NCBI RefSeq assembly: GCF_900091565.1
Contig: NZ_FMCV01000002.1
Location: 62,001-126,000, forward strand
DNA length: 64,000 nt
Direction: 5' to 3'
Source: Micromonospora marina
GTDB lineage: Bacteria > Actinomycetota > Actinomycetes > Mycobacteriales > Micromonosporaceae
Positions 17,346-25,461 of this stretch are shown piece after piece (positions within the stretch are counted from its first letter, which is position 1; every line of letters begins with the position of its first letter). Under the pieces are notes generated by a model, which was not told the origin of the DNA, ran no database searches, and was given only the letters and a program-made list of their open reading frames with translations. Made by a program: the position numbers and the translations under genes.

Positions 17346-17975
17346 ATGGGGGACATGATCGACCTGCTGCACCACACGGTGACGTCGCCGTGGGTGTACC
17401 TGGTGATCATCGCGGTCACCGCGGTCGACGCGTTCTTCCCGGCCGTACCGGGCGAGACTGTGGTGATCACCGCGGGGGTCTTCGCGGCCGGCGGCGAGCC
17501 GAGCCTGGCGCTGGTGATCGTGACCGCCGCGCTCGGCGCGCTCGTCGGCGACCACATCTCGTACGCGATCGGGCGCGGCGGCGGCGCGCACCGGCTGGCC
17601 CGCTTCCCGGCGGACAGCAGGCGGCGGGCCGGCTCGGAGTGGGCCCGCCGGGCGGTCGACAGGCGCGGCGGGATGATCCTGACCACCGCCCGGTACGTCC
17701 CCGGCGGCCGGACCGCGGTCACGCTGACCATGGGCGCGGTCCGCTACCCGGCGCGCACGTTCCTGCTGTACGACGGCCTGGCGTGTGTCACCTGGGGGAC
17801 CTACTGCGGGCTGCTCGGCTACTTCGGCGGCCTGGCGTTCGAGCACAACCCGCTGTCCGGGCTGCTCGCCGGCGTCGCCATCTCGCTGGCCGTCACCGGC
17901 CTGTTCGAGGCCGTCCGCTGGGGCCGGCGCAGAGCACGGGCCCGGGCCGCCCGCCGCCGACCACCATGCCCGTGA
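17346..17975 (+). CDS. DedA-family membrane protein
   Basis: Integral membrane protein of 209 aa in the DedA (SNARE-associated/VTT) family, whose members flip polyprenyl-phosphate or phospholipid carriers. Family features are DAFFPAVPGETVVITAGVFA, the region GALVGDHISYAIGR, and ARYVPGGRTAVTLTMGA with its conserved Arg-x-x-P-G-G-R. The start is ATG 17346 or ATG 17355. It is the last gene in the same direction as the Nudix-kinase-VWA-PurA-like run, 24 nt after the element-derived stop, and may or may not share that transcript. A second DedA protein is at 39286. Confidence 0.88.
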   Translation: MGDMIDLLHHTVTSPWVYLVIIAVTAVDAFFPAVPGETVVITAGVFAAGGEPSLALVIVTAALGALVGDHISYAIGRGGGAHRLARFPADSRRRAGSEWARRAVDRRGGMILTTARYVPGGRTAVTLTMGAVRYPARTFLLYDGLACVTWGTYCGLLGYFGGLAFEHNPLSGLLAGVAISLAVTGLFEAVRWGRRRARARAARRRPPCP

Positions 17976-18292
17976 GCATGGCCGGGAGCGTCCCGAGCAG
18001 GTACGCGGCGAGTTGCCGGCGGTGCCGGCCCGCCAGGGCGTGACCACGACGGCCGCCCAGGCGGCCAGGACCAGCCAGCACACGGCGGCCACGGCGGGCA
18101 GCACCCAGCGGCGCGGCGAGAGCACCGAGGCGCCGTGGCCAGCGCGAGCAGGAGGATCACCGCGGTCGGCAGCGGCGAGCGGACACCGAGCCCGCCGGTG
18201 GCCGAGGCCCAGGTGGCGGCGGCCACCGTCCCGGCCAGCAGCACCGGCAGGTACGGTTCGACACGCCGGACGGCGCCCGCCCAGGCGGTCAC
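17944..18292 (-). pseudogene. Frameshifted small membrane-protein gene
   Basis: On the minus strand, hydrophobic coding sequence runs through three frames in turn: GTG 18292 (VTAWAGAVRRVEPYLPVLLA...TAVILLLALA), then WVLPAVAAVCWLVLAAWAAV, then RQLAAYLLGTLPAMLTGMVV. The frame changes fall near 18128-18140 and 18019-18035. Together the pieces look like one protein of about 110 aa with three or four membrane helices. It is either a decayed gene or one with two sequencing errors. The family is not recognised. The rest of 17976-18370 shows no intact gene. Confidence 0.45.
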
Positions 18293-18370
18293 CCGGCGAA
18301 GCCCGCGACGGCACCGGGCTCGGGGAGGGTTGGGTGCCGACCTCGAGACGCGGGGCCGCCGCACCCCGCA

Positions 18371-18427
18371 GGTGTTAGGAAGGGGCCCTTCCTCTACCGC
18401 AGGCGTTAAGAAGGGGCCCTTCCTTAC
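18371..18427 (-). repeat. Family A palindromic element abutting the TetR stop
   Basis: Read on the minus strand it is TAAGGAAGGGCCCCTTCTTA, then CGCCTGCGGTAGA, then GGAAGGGCCCCTTCC. The TAA at its edge (18424-18426) is the stop codon of the TetR gene. Confidence 0.9.
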
Positions 18428-19074
18428 GCCGTGGGCGGGTGCCAGGTGACGCCGCGCAGCAACTGGTCGGCGCCGAGCCAGGCCACGTTCATCATCCGGG
18501 TCGCGGTCTTGCCGGCGTCGGCCTCGGGGTGGTCGGCCAGCCAGTCGGCGAGCGACTCGCTGGCGCCGACCAGCCCGTACGCGACCACCTCCAGGTCGGT
18601 GGCCCCGATCTCGCGACCGGAGGCGCGCAGCGCGTGGTCGAGCATCCCGGCGACCACCTCGACCAGCCGGCCGCGCATGGCGGCCAGTTCGGCGGCGAAC
18701 GGCTGGGAGCCACGGGCCTGCCGGTAGAGCACCGCCCAGCCGTCCCGGTGCGCGCCGACGAAGCCGAAGAACGCGCGCAGCCCGCGCCAGAGCCGCTCGT
18801 CGGCGGGCAGGTCGGGGGCGGCGGCGCCGGCGATCGCCTCCATCATCCGGGTGCTCTCCCGGTGCAGGCAGGCGATGAAGAGTTCCTCCTTGGTGCCGAG
18901 GTAGGCGTACACCATGGGCTTGGAGATGCCGGCGTCGTCGGCGATCTCGTCCATGCTGGCGGCGTGGAAGCCCTGGCGGGAGAACACCTTCACCGCCGCG
19001 TCGAGCATCTGCTGCTCGCGTACGGCCCGGGGGAGGCGCTTGAAGGTCGGCGTGCTGGACACCCTTGCGAGCAT
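18424..19074 (-). CDS. TetR-family transcriptional regulator
   Basis: Protein of 216 aa. The N-terminal helix-turn-helix is typical: REQQMLDAAVKVFSRQGFHA followed by MDEIADDAGISKPMVYAYLG. The C-terminal ligand domain ends GADQLLRGVTWHPPTA. It is divergent from the SCP2/acyl-CoA dehydrogenase genes, with tandem palindromes in the 66-bp gap. Their half-sites also occur before fabG4/fadA2, so it probably represses lipid-degradation genes and itself, with an acyl-CoA as likely inducer (inference). Start is ATG 19074; an internal GTG (19062) is possible. Confidence 0.88.
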   Translation of the reverse strand: MLARVSSTPTFKRLPRAVREQQMLDAAVKVFSRQGFHAASMDEIADDAGISKPMVYAYLGTKEELFIACLHRESTRMMEAIAGAAAPDLPADERLWRGLRAFFGFVGAHRDGWAVLYRQARGSQPFAAELAAMRGRLVEVVAGMLDHALRASGREIGATDLEVVAYGLVGASESLADWLADHPEADAGKTATRMMNVAWLGADQLLRGVTWHPPTA

Positions 19075-19076
19075 AC

Positions 19077-19108
19077 CTACCCGTGCGTAAGGTTACGCCA
19101 GAGTAACC
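19077..19108. promoter_or_regulatory. Tandem TetR-type operators
   Basis: Two YTAC-N6-GTAR palindromes lie between TetR and SCP2: CTAC-CCGTGC-GTAA (19077-19090) and GGTTAC-GCCAGA-GTAACC (19091-19108). The centres are 16 bp apart. They match the geometry of the 10905-10920 site. Confidence 0.65.
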
Positions 19109-19140
19109 AAAGTCGGCCCGCCCGAGAGGTGCAATCCCCC

Positions 19141-19593
19141 ATGACTGACTTCGACCCGGCCAACTTCGCGAACGTCGGCCCGAAGGAGTTCGCGCAGCTG
19201 GTCAAGTCCACGCCGGACGCCAAGATCGCCGAGATCATGTCCGGCGAGGCGCGCGGCAAGATCCTCAGCGAGGTCTTCAACCGGATGCCCACGCTGTTCC
19301 GCGCCGACCGCGCCGGTGCCACCAACGCGGTCATCCACTGGAACATCACCGGCCGCCCGGACGGTGGCACCGACACCTACGAGATCGTCATCGAGAACGG
19401 CACCTGCACCGTCTCGGAGACCGCCACCCGCGACCCGAAGCTGAGCCTCACCATGGGCCCGGTCGAGTTCCTGAAGATCGTCTCCGGTGGCGCCAACCCG
19501 GTGATGATGTTCATGACCGGCAAGCTGAAGGCCAAGGGCGACCTGGGCCTGGCCGCCAACATCGCCAACCTGTTCGACATCCCCAAGGCCTGA
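19141..19593 (+). CDS. SCP2 sterol-binding-domain protein
   Basis: Protein of 150 aa with one SCP2 (sterol carrier) domain: NAVIHWNITGRPDGGTDTYE, ENGTCTVSETATRDPKLSLT and MMFMTGKLKAKGDLGLA are the characteristic strands and lipid-tunnel helix. It likely binds acyl or sterol lipids in the cytoplasm. Start is ATG 19141. It is followed by the acyl-CoA dehydrogenase after 1 nt and lies downstream of the tandem TetR operators, which fits a role presenting substrate to that enzyme. Confidence 0.9.
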   Translation: MTDFDPANFANVGPKEFAQLVKSTPDAKIAEIMSGEARGKILSEVFNRMPTLFRADRAGATNAVIHWNITGRPDGGTDTYEIVIENGTCTVSETATRDPKLSLTMGPVEFLKIVSGGANPVMMFMTGKLKAKGDLGLAANIANLFDIPKA

Positions 19594-19594
19594 C

Positions 19595-20809
19595 GTGGCC
19601 GAGTTCTCGCTCGACCTGAACGAGGAACAGCGGGACCTTCGCGACTGGGTGCACGGCTTCGCCGCCGAGGTCGTGCGCCCGGCCGCGGCCGAGTGGGACG
19701 CCCGGGAGGAAACTCCGTGGCAGATCATCCAGGAGGCCGCGAAGCTCGGCCTGTACGGGTTCGAGTTCCTCGCCACCTGCTGGGCCGACCCCACCGGCCT
19801 CTCCCTGCCGATCGCCAGCGAGGAACTCTTCTGGGGTGACGCCGGCATCGGCCTGAGCATCTTCGGCACCTCCCTCGCGGTCGCCGCGATCTACGGCGCC
19901 GGCACCCCCGACCAGCTCGTCGAATGGGTGCCGCAATGCTTCGGCGACGTGGCCTCCCCGGCCGTCGCCGCGTTCTGCACGAGCGAGCCGGAGGCCGGAT
20001 CCGACGTCGGCTCGATGCGGACCCGCGCCGTCTACGACGAGGCCACCGACGAGTGGGTGCTCAACGGGCAGAAGGCGTACGCCACGAACGGCGGGATCGC
20101 CGGGGTGCACGTGGTCACCGCCTCGATCGAGCCGGAGCTGGGCTCGCGCGGCCAGGCCGCGTTCGTCGTACCGCCTGGCACTCCCGGTCTGACCGCCACC
20201 CGCAAGCTGCGCAAGCTCGGGCTGCGCGCCTCGCACACCGCCGACGTCTTCCTCGACGACGTCCGGGTGCCCGGCCGCTGCCTGCTCGGCGGCAAGGACG
20301 CGCTCGACGAGCGGCTGGCCCGCGCCCGGTCCGGGCAGCGCGCCTCCGGCCAGGCGGCGATGCGGACGTTCGAGCTGTCCCGCCCGACGGTCGGTGCGCA
20401 GGCGCTCGGCGTGGCCCGCGCCGCCTACGAGTACGCCCTTGACTACGCCAAGGAGCGGGTCCAGTTCGGACGCCCGATCATCTCCAACCAGGCGGTCGCG
20501 TTCGCGCTCGCCGACATGAAGACGGAGATCGACGCGGCCCGGCTGCTGGTCTGGCGCGCCTCCTGGATGGGCCGCAACAACCGGCCGTTCACCGCCGGCG
20601 AAGGGTCGATGTCCAAGCTCAAGGCCGGTGAGGTGGCCGTCTCGGTGACCGACAAGGCGGTCCAGCTCCTCGGCGGCGCCGGCTTCCTGCGCGACCACCC
20701 GGTCGAGCGGTGGTACCGCGACGCCAAGATCTACACCATCTTCGAGGGCACCTCCGAGATCCAGCGGCTGGTCATCTCCCGGGCCGTCTCCGGAATGCAG
20801 ATCCGCTGA
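19595..20809 (+). CDS. Acyl-CoA dehydrogenase
   Basis: FAD-dependent enzyme of 404 aa that introduces the alpha-beta double bond in acyl-CoA. Family features are CTSEPEAGSDVGSMRTRA, the FAD-binding GQKAYATNGG, and ERVQFGRPIISNQAVAFALA. The catalytic Glu is in KIYTIFEGTSEIQRL. The start is GTG 19595, 1 nt after SCP2, so the two are one transcript. An acyl-CoA ligase follows after 193 nt; together with the TetR gene they form a fatty-acid or branched-acid use locus. The substrate is not predictable from sequence. Confidence 0.93.
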   Translation: MAEFSLDLNEEQRDLRDWVHGFAAEVVRPAAAEWDAREETPWQIIQEAAKLGLYGFEFLATCWADPTGLSLPIASEELFWGDAGIGLSIFGTSLAVAAIYGAGTPDQLVEWVPQCFGDVASPAVAAFCTSEPEAGSDVGSMRTRAVYDEATDEWVLNGQKAYATNGGIAGVHVVTASIEPELGSRGQAAFVVPPGTPGLTATRKLRKLGLRASHTADVFLDDVRVPGRCLLGGKDALDERLARARSGQRASGQAAMRTFELSRPTVGAQALGVARAAYEYALDYAKERVQFGRPIISNQAVAFALADMKTEIDAARLLVWRASWMGRNNRPFTAGEGSMSKLKAGEVAVSVTDKAVQLLGGAGFLRDHPVERWYRDAKIYTIFEGTSEIQRLVISRAVSGMQIR

Positions 20810-20943
20810 CCGCCGGCGGGCCGCGGCCCGGCCGCCGACGACGCCCCGTGCCGTCGCGAGCCGGGTCGCCGCCGCCCCGGGGCCGACCCGAGCCGCGATC
20901 GGGCACAAGATCACGCCGAAGCGGACGGCCGACCCGTCCGGAA

Positions 20944-20979
20944 CCTGGTCGACGAACACGAACAGCCTGGTCGACGAAC
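20944..20979 (+). repeat. 22-bp-spaced direct repeat before the acyl-CoA ligase
   Basis: CCTGGTCGACGAAC occurs at 20944 and again at 20966, a short tandem repeat 24 bp before the ligase start. It may be an operator or a chance duplication. The rest of 20810-21002 shows nothing else. Confidence 0.4.
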
Positions 20980-21002
20980 CACGAACGCGAAGGAGTTGCG
21001 CC

Positions 21003-22568
21003 GTGGACCTGCCGTTCATCGCCGCCACGCTGACCCGACGTGGACTGCTCACCCCGGGCGGACCGATCCGCGTGGCCTCGCAGCTCAACACGCTGCGCCG
21101 GTGGGGCTGGAGCCTCGCCGGGGAACTGCGCCAGGCCGCCGCCCGCGACCCCGGACGCGTCGCCGTGGCCGACGAGCACGGTGCCACCATGACGTACCAG
21201 GAACTGCTCGACCGCTCCGAGCGGCTGGCCCGGTCGCTGCGGTCCCACCTGGGCGTGCAGAGCGGCGACCGGGTCGGTGTGCTCTGCCGCAACCACCACG
21301 GCCTGATCGAGGCGATAGTGGCGGCCATACTGCTCGGCGCGGACGCCGTCCTGGTCAACACCGGGCTGTCCACCGCCCAGCTGGTGACTGTGGCCGAGGA
21401 GCAGCGCCTGCGCGTCCTGGTGCACGACGGCGAGTTCACCGAGCGTGTCCTCGGCCTCCCGCCCGAGCTGCCCCGGGTCGACGAACGGCGGCAGGAGGAG
21501 CTGATCGCCGCAGCGGTCCCCGGCGAGAAACTCCAGCCGCCGGAGCGCGACGGGCGCACCATAGTGCTCACCTCCGGCACCACCGGCGCGCCCAAGGGCG
21601 CTCGCCGGCCCACCCCGCACGGCTTCGGCCCGCTGGTGTCCATCATCGACCGCATCCCGCTGCACGCGAAGGACACCGTGATGATCGCCGCGCCGATCTT
21701 CCACACCTGGGGGTACGCCGCGCTCCAGGTGTCGTTCGCGCTGCGCGCCACGGTCGTGCTGCACCGCCGCTTCGACCCGGCCGCCACGCTCGCCGCGCTC
21801 GCCGACAAGCGGTGCGACGCGATGTTCGCCGTACCGGTGATGCTGCAACGACTGATGGAGGTGGCGCCGCCGGAGCCGAGGCCACCGCTCAAGGTGGTGG
21901 CGGTCAGCGGCTCCGCGCTGCCCGGCAACCTGGCCACCGCGTTCATGGACCGGTACGGCGACGTGCTCTACAACCTCTACGGCTCGACCGAGGTCTCCTG
22001 GGCCTCCATCGCCGGCCCGGCCGAACTGCGCGCCGCTCCCACCACGGCGGGTCGCCCCCCGCACGGCACCCGGTTGGCCATCCTGGACGGCACCGGCCGG
22101 CCGGTCCGCGACGGCGAGGTCGGGCGCATCTTCGTGGGCAACGAGATGCTGTTCGAGGGCTACACATCGGGCACCGGCCGGGAGAGCCGCGACGGCCTGC
22201 TGGACACCGGCGACCTGGGCCGGCTGAACGCCGACGGACTGCTCTTCGTCGACGGCCGCGCCGACGACATGATCGTCTCGGGCGGCGAGAACGTCTTCCC
22301 GTCCGAGGTGGAGGATCTGATCGCCCGGTTGCCGCAGGTCCGCGAGGTCGCCGTGATCGGCGTACCCGACCCCGACTACGGCCAGCGGCTGGCCGCGTTC
22401 CTGGCGCTGCGCACCGGCGAGACGCTCGACCCGGAGGCGGTCCGCGAATACGTCCGGCGCTACCTGGCCCGCTTCTCCGTGCCCCGCGACGTGGTGTTCG
22501 TGAAGTACCTGCCGCGCAACGCCACCGGCAAGGTCCTCGGCCGGGAGTTGCGCCGCTACTTCGACTGA
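21003..22568 (+). CDS. Acyl-CoA synthetase (AMP-forming, ANL superfamily)
   Basis: Activates a carboxylic acid to acyl-CoA via acyl-AMP; 521 aa. Motifs are the P-loop IVLTSGTTGAPKGA (about residue 180), YNLYGSTEVSWA, DTGDLGRLNADGLLFVDGRA and the hinge, and the C-terminal catalytic Lys in NATGKVLGRELRRYF. The start is GTG 21003, 7 nt after AAGGAG. It resembles FadD-type enzymes; chain length is unknown. It follows the acyl-CoA dehydrogenase in the same direction. Confidence 0.92.
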   Translation: MDLPFIAATLTRRGLLTPGGPIRVASQLNTLRRWGWSLAGELRQAAARDPGRVAVADEHGATMTYQELLDRSERLARSLRSHLGVQSGDRVGVLCRNHHGLIEAIVAAILLGADAVLVNTGLSTAQLVTVAEEQRLRVLVHDGEFTERVLGLPPELPRVDERRQEELIAAAVPGEKLQPPERDGRTIVLTSGTTGAPKGARRPTPHGFGPLVSIIDRIPLHAKDTVMIAAPIFHTWGYAALQVSFALRATVVLHRRFDPAATLAALADKRCDAMFAVPVMLQRLMEVAPPEPRPPLKVVAVSGSALPGNLATAFMDRYGDVLYNLYGSTEVSWASIAGPAELRAAPTTAGRPPHGTRLAILDGTGRPVRDGEVGRIFVGNEMLFEGYTSGTGRESRDGLLDTGDLGRLNADGLLFVDGRADDMIVSGGENVFPSEVEDLIARLPQVREVAVIGVPDPDYGQRLAAFLALRTGETLDPEAVREYVRRYLARFSVPRDVVFVKYLPRNATGKVLGRELRRYFD

Positions 22569-22607
22569 TCCACATCGGTCACCCGGCTGCCGCCGTCCGG
22601 TGCTACG

Positions 22608-22631
22608 GTCTCCCCGACCGAACGGGGAGAC
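22608..22631 (+). terminator. Hairpin between acyl-CoA ligase and DMFase-like gene
   Basis: GTCTCCCCG (22608-22616) pairs with CGGGGAGAC (22623-22631) over the loop ACCGAA. It ends 13 nt before the next ATG and overlaps purine-rich sequence near the ribosome site. It could be a terminator for the ligase or a structure that hides the downstream start. Confidence 0.45.
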
Positions 22632-22644
22632 GGGGAGCACCACA

Positions 22645-24135
22645 ATGGACGGGCTTCGGCGGCGTACCGCACTCGGCCTCCTCGTCGGTGGCGCGTCCGC
22701 CGCCGCCCTCGGCCCGTTCGACCCGGTCCTCGGCGGCCGGCCCGACGACTCACCCACCCGGTGGCCGGTCCCGCCCGTCGAGCGGGAGAACCGCGCCGCC
22801 GGCCAGCCGTGGTGGCCCGAGCAGGGCGGCCGGGCCGCCGACGACCGGCGGCGCCAGATCCAGGGGTACGCCTCGACGACGAGCGTCGCGCCCGGCGAGG
22901 AAATCGACTTCCACGTCGCGGTCAACCCGGGCGGCCGGTTCCGGATCAGCGTGCACCGCATCGGCTGGTACGACGGCGCGGGCGCCCGCACGATGCTGAC
23001 CAGCCCCGAGTTGCGCGGCGTGCCGCAGCCGGTGCCGGCGGCCGACCCGGACACCGGCGTGCTCGACTGCCGGTGGCCGGTGTCGTGGCGCCTGTCCGTC
23101 CCGCACGGCTGGGCCTCCGGCCTCTACCAGGCGGTCTTCACCTCGGCCGGCGGCTGGCGGGCCTGCACGCCGTTCGTGGTACGCGACGACCGGCGCCCGG
23201 CCGCGCTCTGCGTGGTACTGCCGGTGACCACCTGGCAGGCGTACAACCAGTGGCCGCACGACCGTCGGGTCGGCAAGAGCCTCTACAACGGCTACCGGGC
23301 CGACGGCCGGCGCGACCCGGCACTGCGCGCACGAGCGGTGTCCTTCGACCGCCCGTACTCCGGTGCGGGCCTGCCCACCCACTTCGACCGCGACGAGGCC
23401 GCGATCCGGTGGCTGGAACGCAACCTCTACGACGTCAGCTACGCCACCAGCCTCGACCTGCACTCCGGGCGAGAAGACCCGGCCCGGTACCGGGGTCTGG
23501 TGTTCTGCGGGCACGACGAGTACTGGTCGGCCGAGATGCGCCGCGCCACCGAGGTCGGCCTGGACGGGGGCACCAGCCTCGCGTTCCTCGGCGCGAACAG
23601 CGTCTACTGGCATACCCGCGTACGCGCCGCCGCCGACGGCCGCCCCGAACGGGTCGTCGAGTGCGCCAAGACGCTCCCCGACCCGGGTGCCGGCACCGGC
23701 GACCCGACGGTGACCTGGCGCGACCTCGACCGGCCCGAACAGGCACTGCTCGGCGTGCAGTACAACGGCATCGTGCTGACCCCGCAGCCGCTCGTGGTAC
23801 GCGCCGCCGACCACTGGGTGTGGGCCGGCACCGGCGTCGCCGACGGCGACCGCATCCCGGGCGTGGTCGCGGGCGAGGCGGACGGGCTGCACGCCGCCCT
23901 CCCCCGGCCCGCCGGGACCACGCTCAGCTCCTCGCCGTACCCGGCACGGCAGGGCGGGCGGCGGCTGCAGAGCAGCCACGTCCACGAGACGGCACGCGGC
24001 GCCGTGGTGTTCGCCAGCGGCACACTCGGCTGGACCCTGGCACTGGACCGGCAGGGGCACCGTGACCCGCGCATCGAGCGGGCCACGGCGAACGTGCTCA
24101 ACCGGATGGCCGGCCCGTTCAGCCCGGGATCGTGA
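22645..24135 (+). CDS. Tat-exported protein with N,N-dimethylformamidase beta-subunit-like domain
   Basis: Protein of 496 aa. The N-terminus LRRRTALGLLVGGASAAALG is a twin-arginine signal, so it should be exported folded. The body matches the DMFase beta-subunit C-terminal-like family: IQGYASTTSVAPGEEIDFHV, ISVHRIGWYDGAGAR, TTWQAYNQWPHD, GLVFCGHDEYWSAEMR, and LGANSVYWHTR. Only a few members are proven amidohydrolases, so the substrate is open. It begins at ATG 22645 after GGGGAG, and its 3' end overlaps convergent purD by 17 bp. Confidence 0.82.
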   Translation: MDGLRRRTALGLLVGGASAAALGPFDPVLGGRPDDSPTRWPVPPVERENRAAGQPWWPEQGGRAADDRRRQIQGYASTTSVAPGEEIDFHVAVNPGGRFRISVHRIGWYDGAGARTMLTSPELRGVPQPVPAADPDTGVLDCRWPVSWRLSVPHGWASGLYQAVFTSAGGWRACTPFVVRDDRRPAALCVVLPVTTWQAYNQWPHDRRVGKSLYNGYRADGRRDPALRARAVSFDRPYSGAGLPTHFDRDEAAIRWLERNLYDVSYATSLDLHSGREDPARYRGLVFCGHDEYWSAEMRRATEVGLDGGTSLAFLGANSVYWHTRVRAAADGRPERVVECAKTLPDPGAGTGDPTVTWRDLDRPEQALLGVQYNGIVLTPQPLVVRAADHWVWAGTGVADGDRIPGVVAGEADGLHAALPRPAGTTLSSSPYPARQGGRRLQSSHVHETARGAVVFASGTLGWTLALDRQGHRDPRIERATANVLNRMAGPFSPGS

Positions 24136-25366
24136 TCCGGCCGTCCACCGCCGCCGCCGCGATGTCGGTGCGGTGGTGGGCACCGGCCAGCTCGACGTCG
24201 CGTACCAGCTCGTAGGCAGCGTCGCGCGCGGCGGCCAGGTCCGGCCCGGTCGCCGTACCGCAGAGGACCCGGCCGCCCGCGGACCGCAACGTGCCGTCGG
24301 CGTCCCGGCGGGTGCCGGCGTGGATGATCCCGGCGCGGTCCGCGCCGATGATCACATCACCGGTACGCGGGCCCGCCGGGTAGCCGTCGACCGCCACCAC
24401 TACCGTCACCGCCGCGCCGTCGCGCCACCGCAGCGGCGGGTGCCCGCCGAGCGTGCCGGTGGCGGCGGCGTGCAGCAGCCCACCCAGCGGCGTCTCCAGC
24501 AGGGCGAGCACCACCTGCGTCTCCGGGTCGCCGAAGCGCGCGTTGAACTCGATCACGCGCGGACCGGACGGGGTGATCGCCAGGCCCACGTAGAGCAGGC
24601 CGGCGAACGTGGTGCCCCGGCGGCGCAGCTCCGCCAGCGTCGGGTGCACCACGTCGCGCATCACGTCGTCGACCAGGTTCGGCGGGGTCCACGGCAGCGG
24701 CGCGTACGCGCCCATGCCGCCCGTGTTCGGCCCGGTGTCGCCGTCGCCGACCCGCTTGAAGTCCTGCGCCGGCAGCAGCGGCACCGCCGCCTCGCCGTCG
24801 GTGACCACGAAGAGGGAGACCTCGGGGCCGGACAGGTACTCCTCGATCACCACCCGGCCGCACTCCGCGGCGTGCCGCTCGGCGACCGCCCGGTCGTCGG
24901 TGACCACCACACCCTTGCCGGCGGCGAGCCCGTCGTCCTTCACCACGTACGGCGCGCCGAACTCGTCGAGCGCCCGCGCCACGGCCGCCGCGTCCTCGCA
25001 GGTGTACGCGCGCGCGGTCGGCACACCGGCGGCCGTCATCACGTCCTTGGCGAACGTCTTCGACCCCTCCAGCCGGGCCGCCTCGGCGCTCGGGCCGAAC
25101 ACCGCGATGCCCTTGGCGCGTACCGCGTCGGCGACGCCCGCCACCAGCGGCGCCTCCGGCCCGATGACCACCAGGTCGGCCGCGACCTCGACGGCGAGGG
25201 CCGCCACGGCCGCCGGGTCGGTGGGTGTCACCTCCCGCAGCTGCGCCACCGCCGCGATCCCCGGATTCCCCGGAGCCGCGACGAGCGCCTCGACAGCCGG
25301 GTCACCGGCGAGTCCGAGCGCGAGAGCGTGCTCCCGCCCACCACCACCCACAAGAAGTACGCGCAC
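24119..25366 (-). CDS. purD: Phosphoribosylamine-glycine ligase
   Basis: GAR synthetase, the second step of purine synthesis, an ATP-grasp enzyme of about 415 aa. It begins MRVLLVGGGGREHALALGLA. It contains the ATP-grasp loop YVVKDDGLAAGKGVVV, GDGDTGPNTGGMGAYAP and the metal-site RVIEFNARFGDPETQVVL. I prefer GTG 25366 (9 nt after GTAGG, matching PurD N-termini) over ATG 25375. Its end overlaps the convergent DMFase-like gene. A family B palindrome separates it from the AbiEi/DUF559 gene. Confidence 0.95.
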   Translation of the reverse strand: MRVLLVGGGGREHALALGLAGDPAVEALVAAPGNPGIAAVAQLREVTPTDPAAVAALAVEVAADLVVIGPEAPLVAGVADAVRAKGIAVFGPSAEAARLEGSKTFAKDVMTAAGVPTARAYTCEDAAAVARALDEFGAPYVVKDDGLAAGKGVVVTDDRAVAERHAAECGRVVIEEYLSGPEVSLFVVTDGEAAVPLLPAQDFKRVGDGDTGPNTGGMGAYAPLPWTPPNLVDDVMRDVVHPTLAELRRRGTTFAGLLYVGLAITPSGPRVIEFNARFGDPETQVVLALLETPLGGLLHAAATGTLGGHPPLRWRDGAAVTVVVAVDGYPAGPRTGDVIIGADRAGIIHAGTRRDADGTLRSAGGRVLCGTATGPDLAAARDAAYELVRDVELAGAHHRTDIAAAAVDGRITIPG

Positions 25367-25400
25367 GACCGGCATCCTACTGACCGCCTCACCCCACCCC

Positions 25401-25461
25401 GTCGATCAAGGAGTTTGCGTCTCAGATTGAGGGGTGATCGTCCGCAAACTCCTTGATCACC
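25401..25461. repeat. Palindromic repeat, family B (copy 1)
   Basis: GATCAAGGAGTTTGCG (25404-25419) pairs perfectly with CGCAAACTCCTTGATC (25443-25458) around a 23-nt loop. The TGA that ends the AbiEi/DUF559 gene (25459-25457) is part of its outer edge. It lies downstream of that gene and 25 bp before the purD start. Confidence 0.88.

Noticed and set aside
13441..17975. A tellurite (Ter) resistance operon
   Set aside because: Only a VWA and a kinase-like protein resemble Ter partners; TerD, TerC and the phosphatase are absent.
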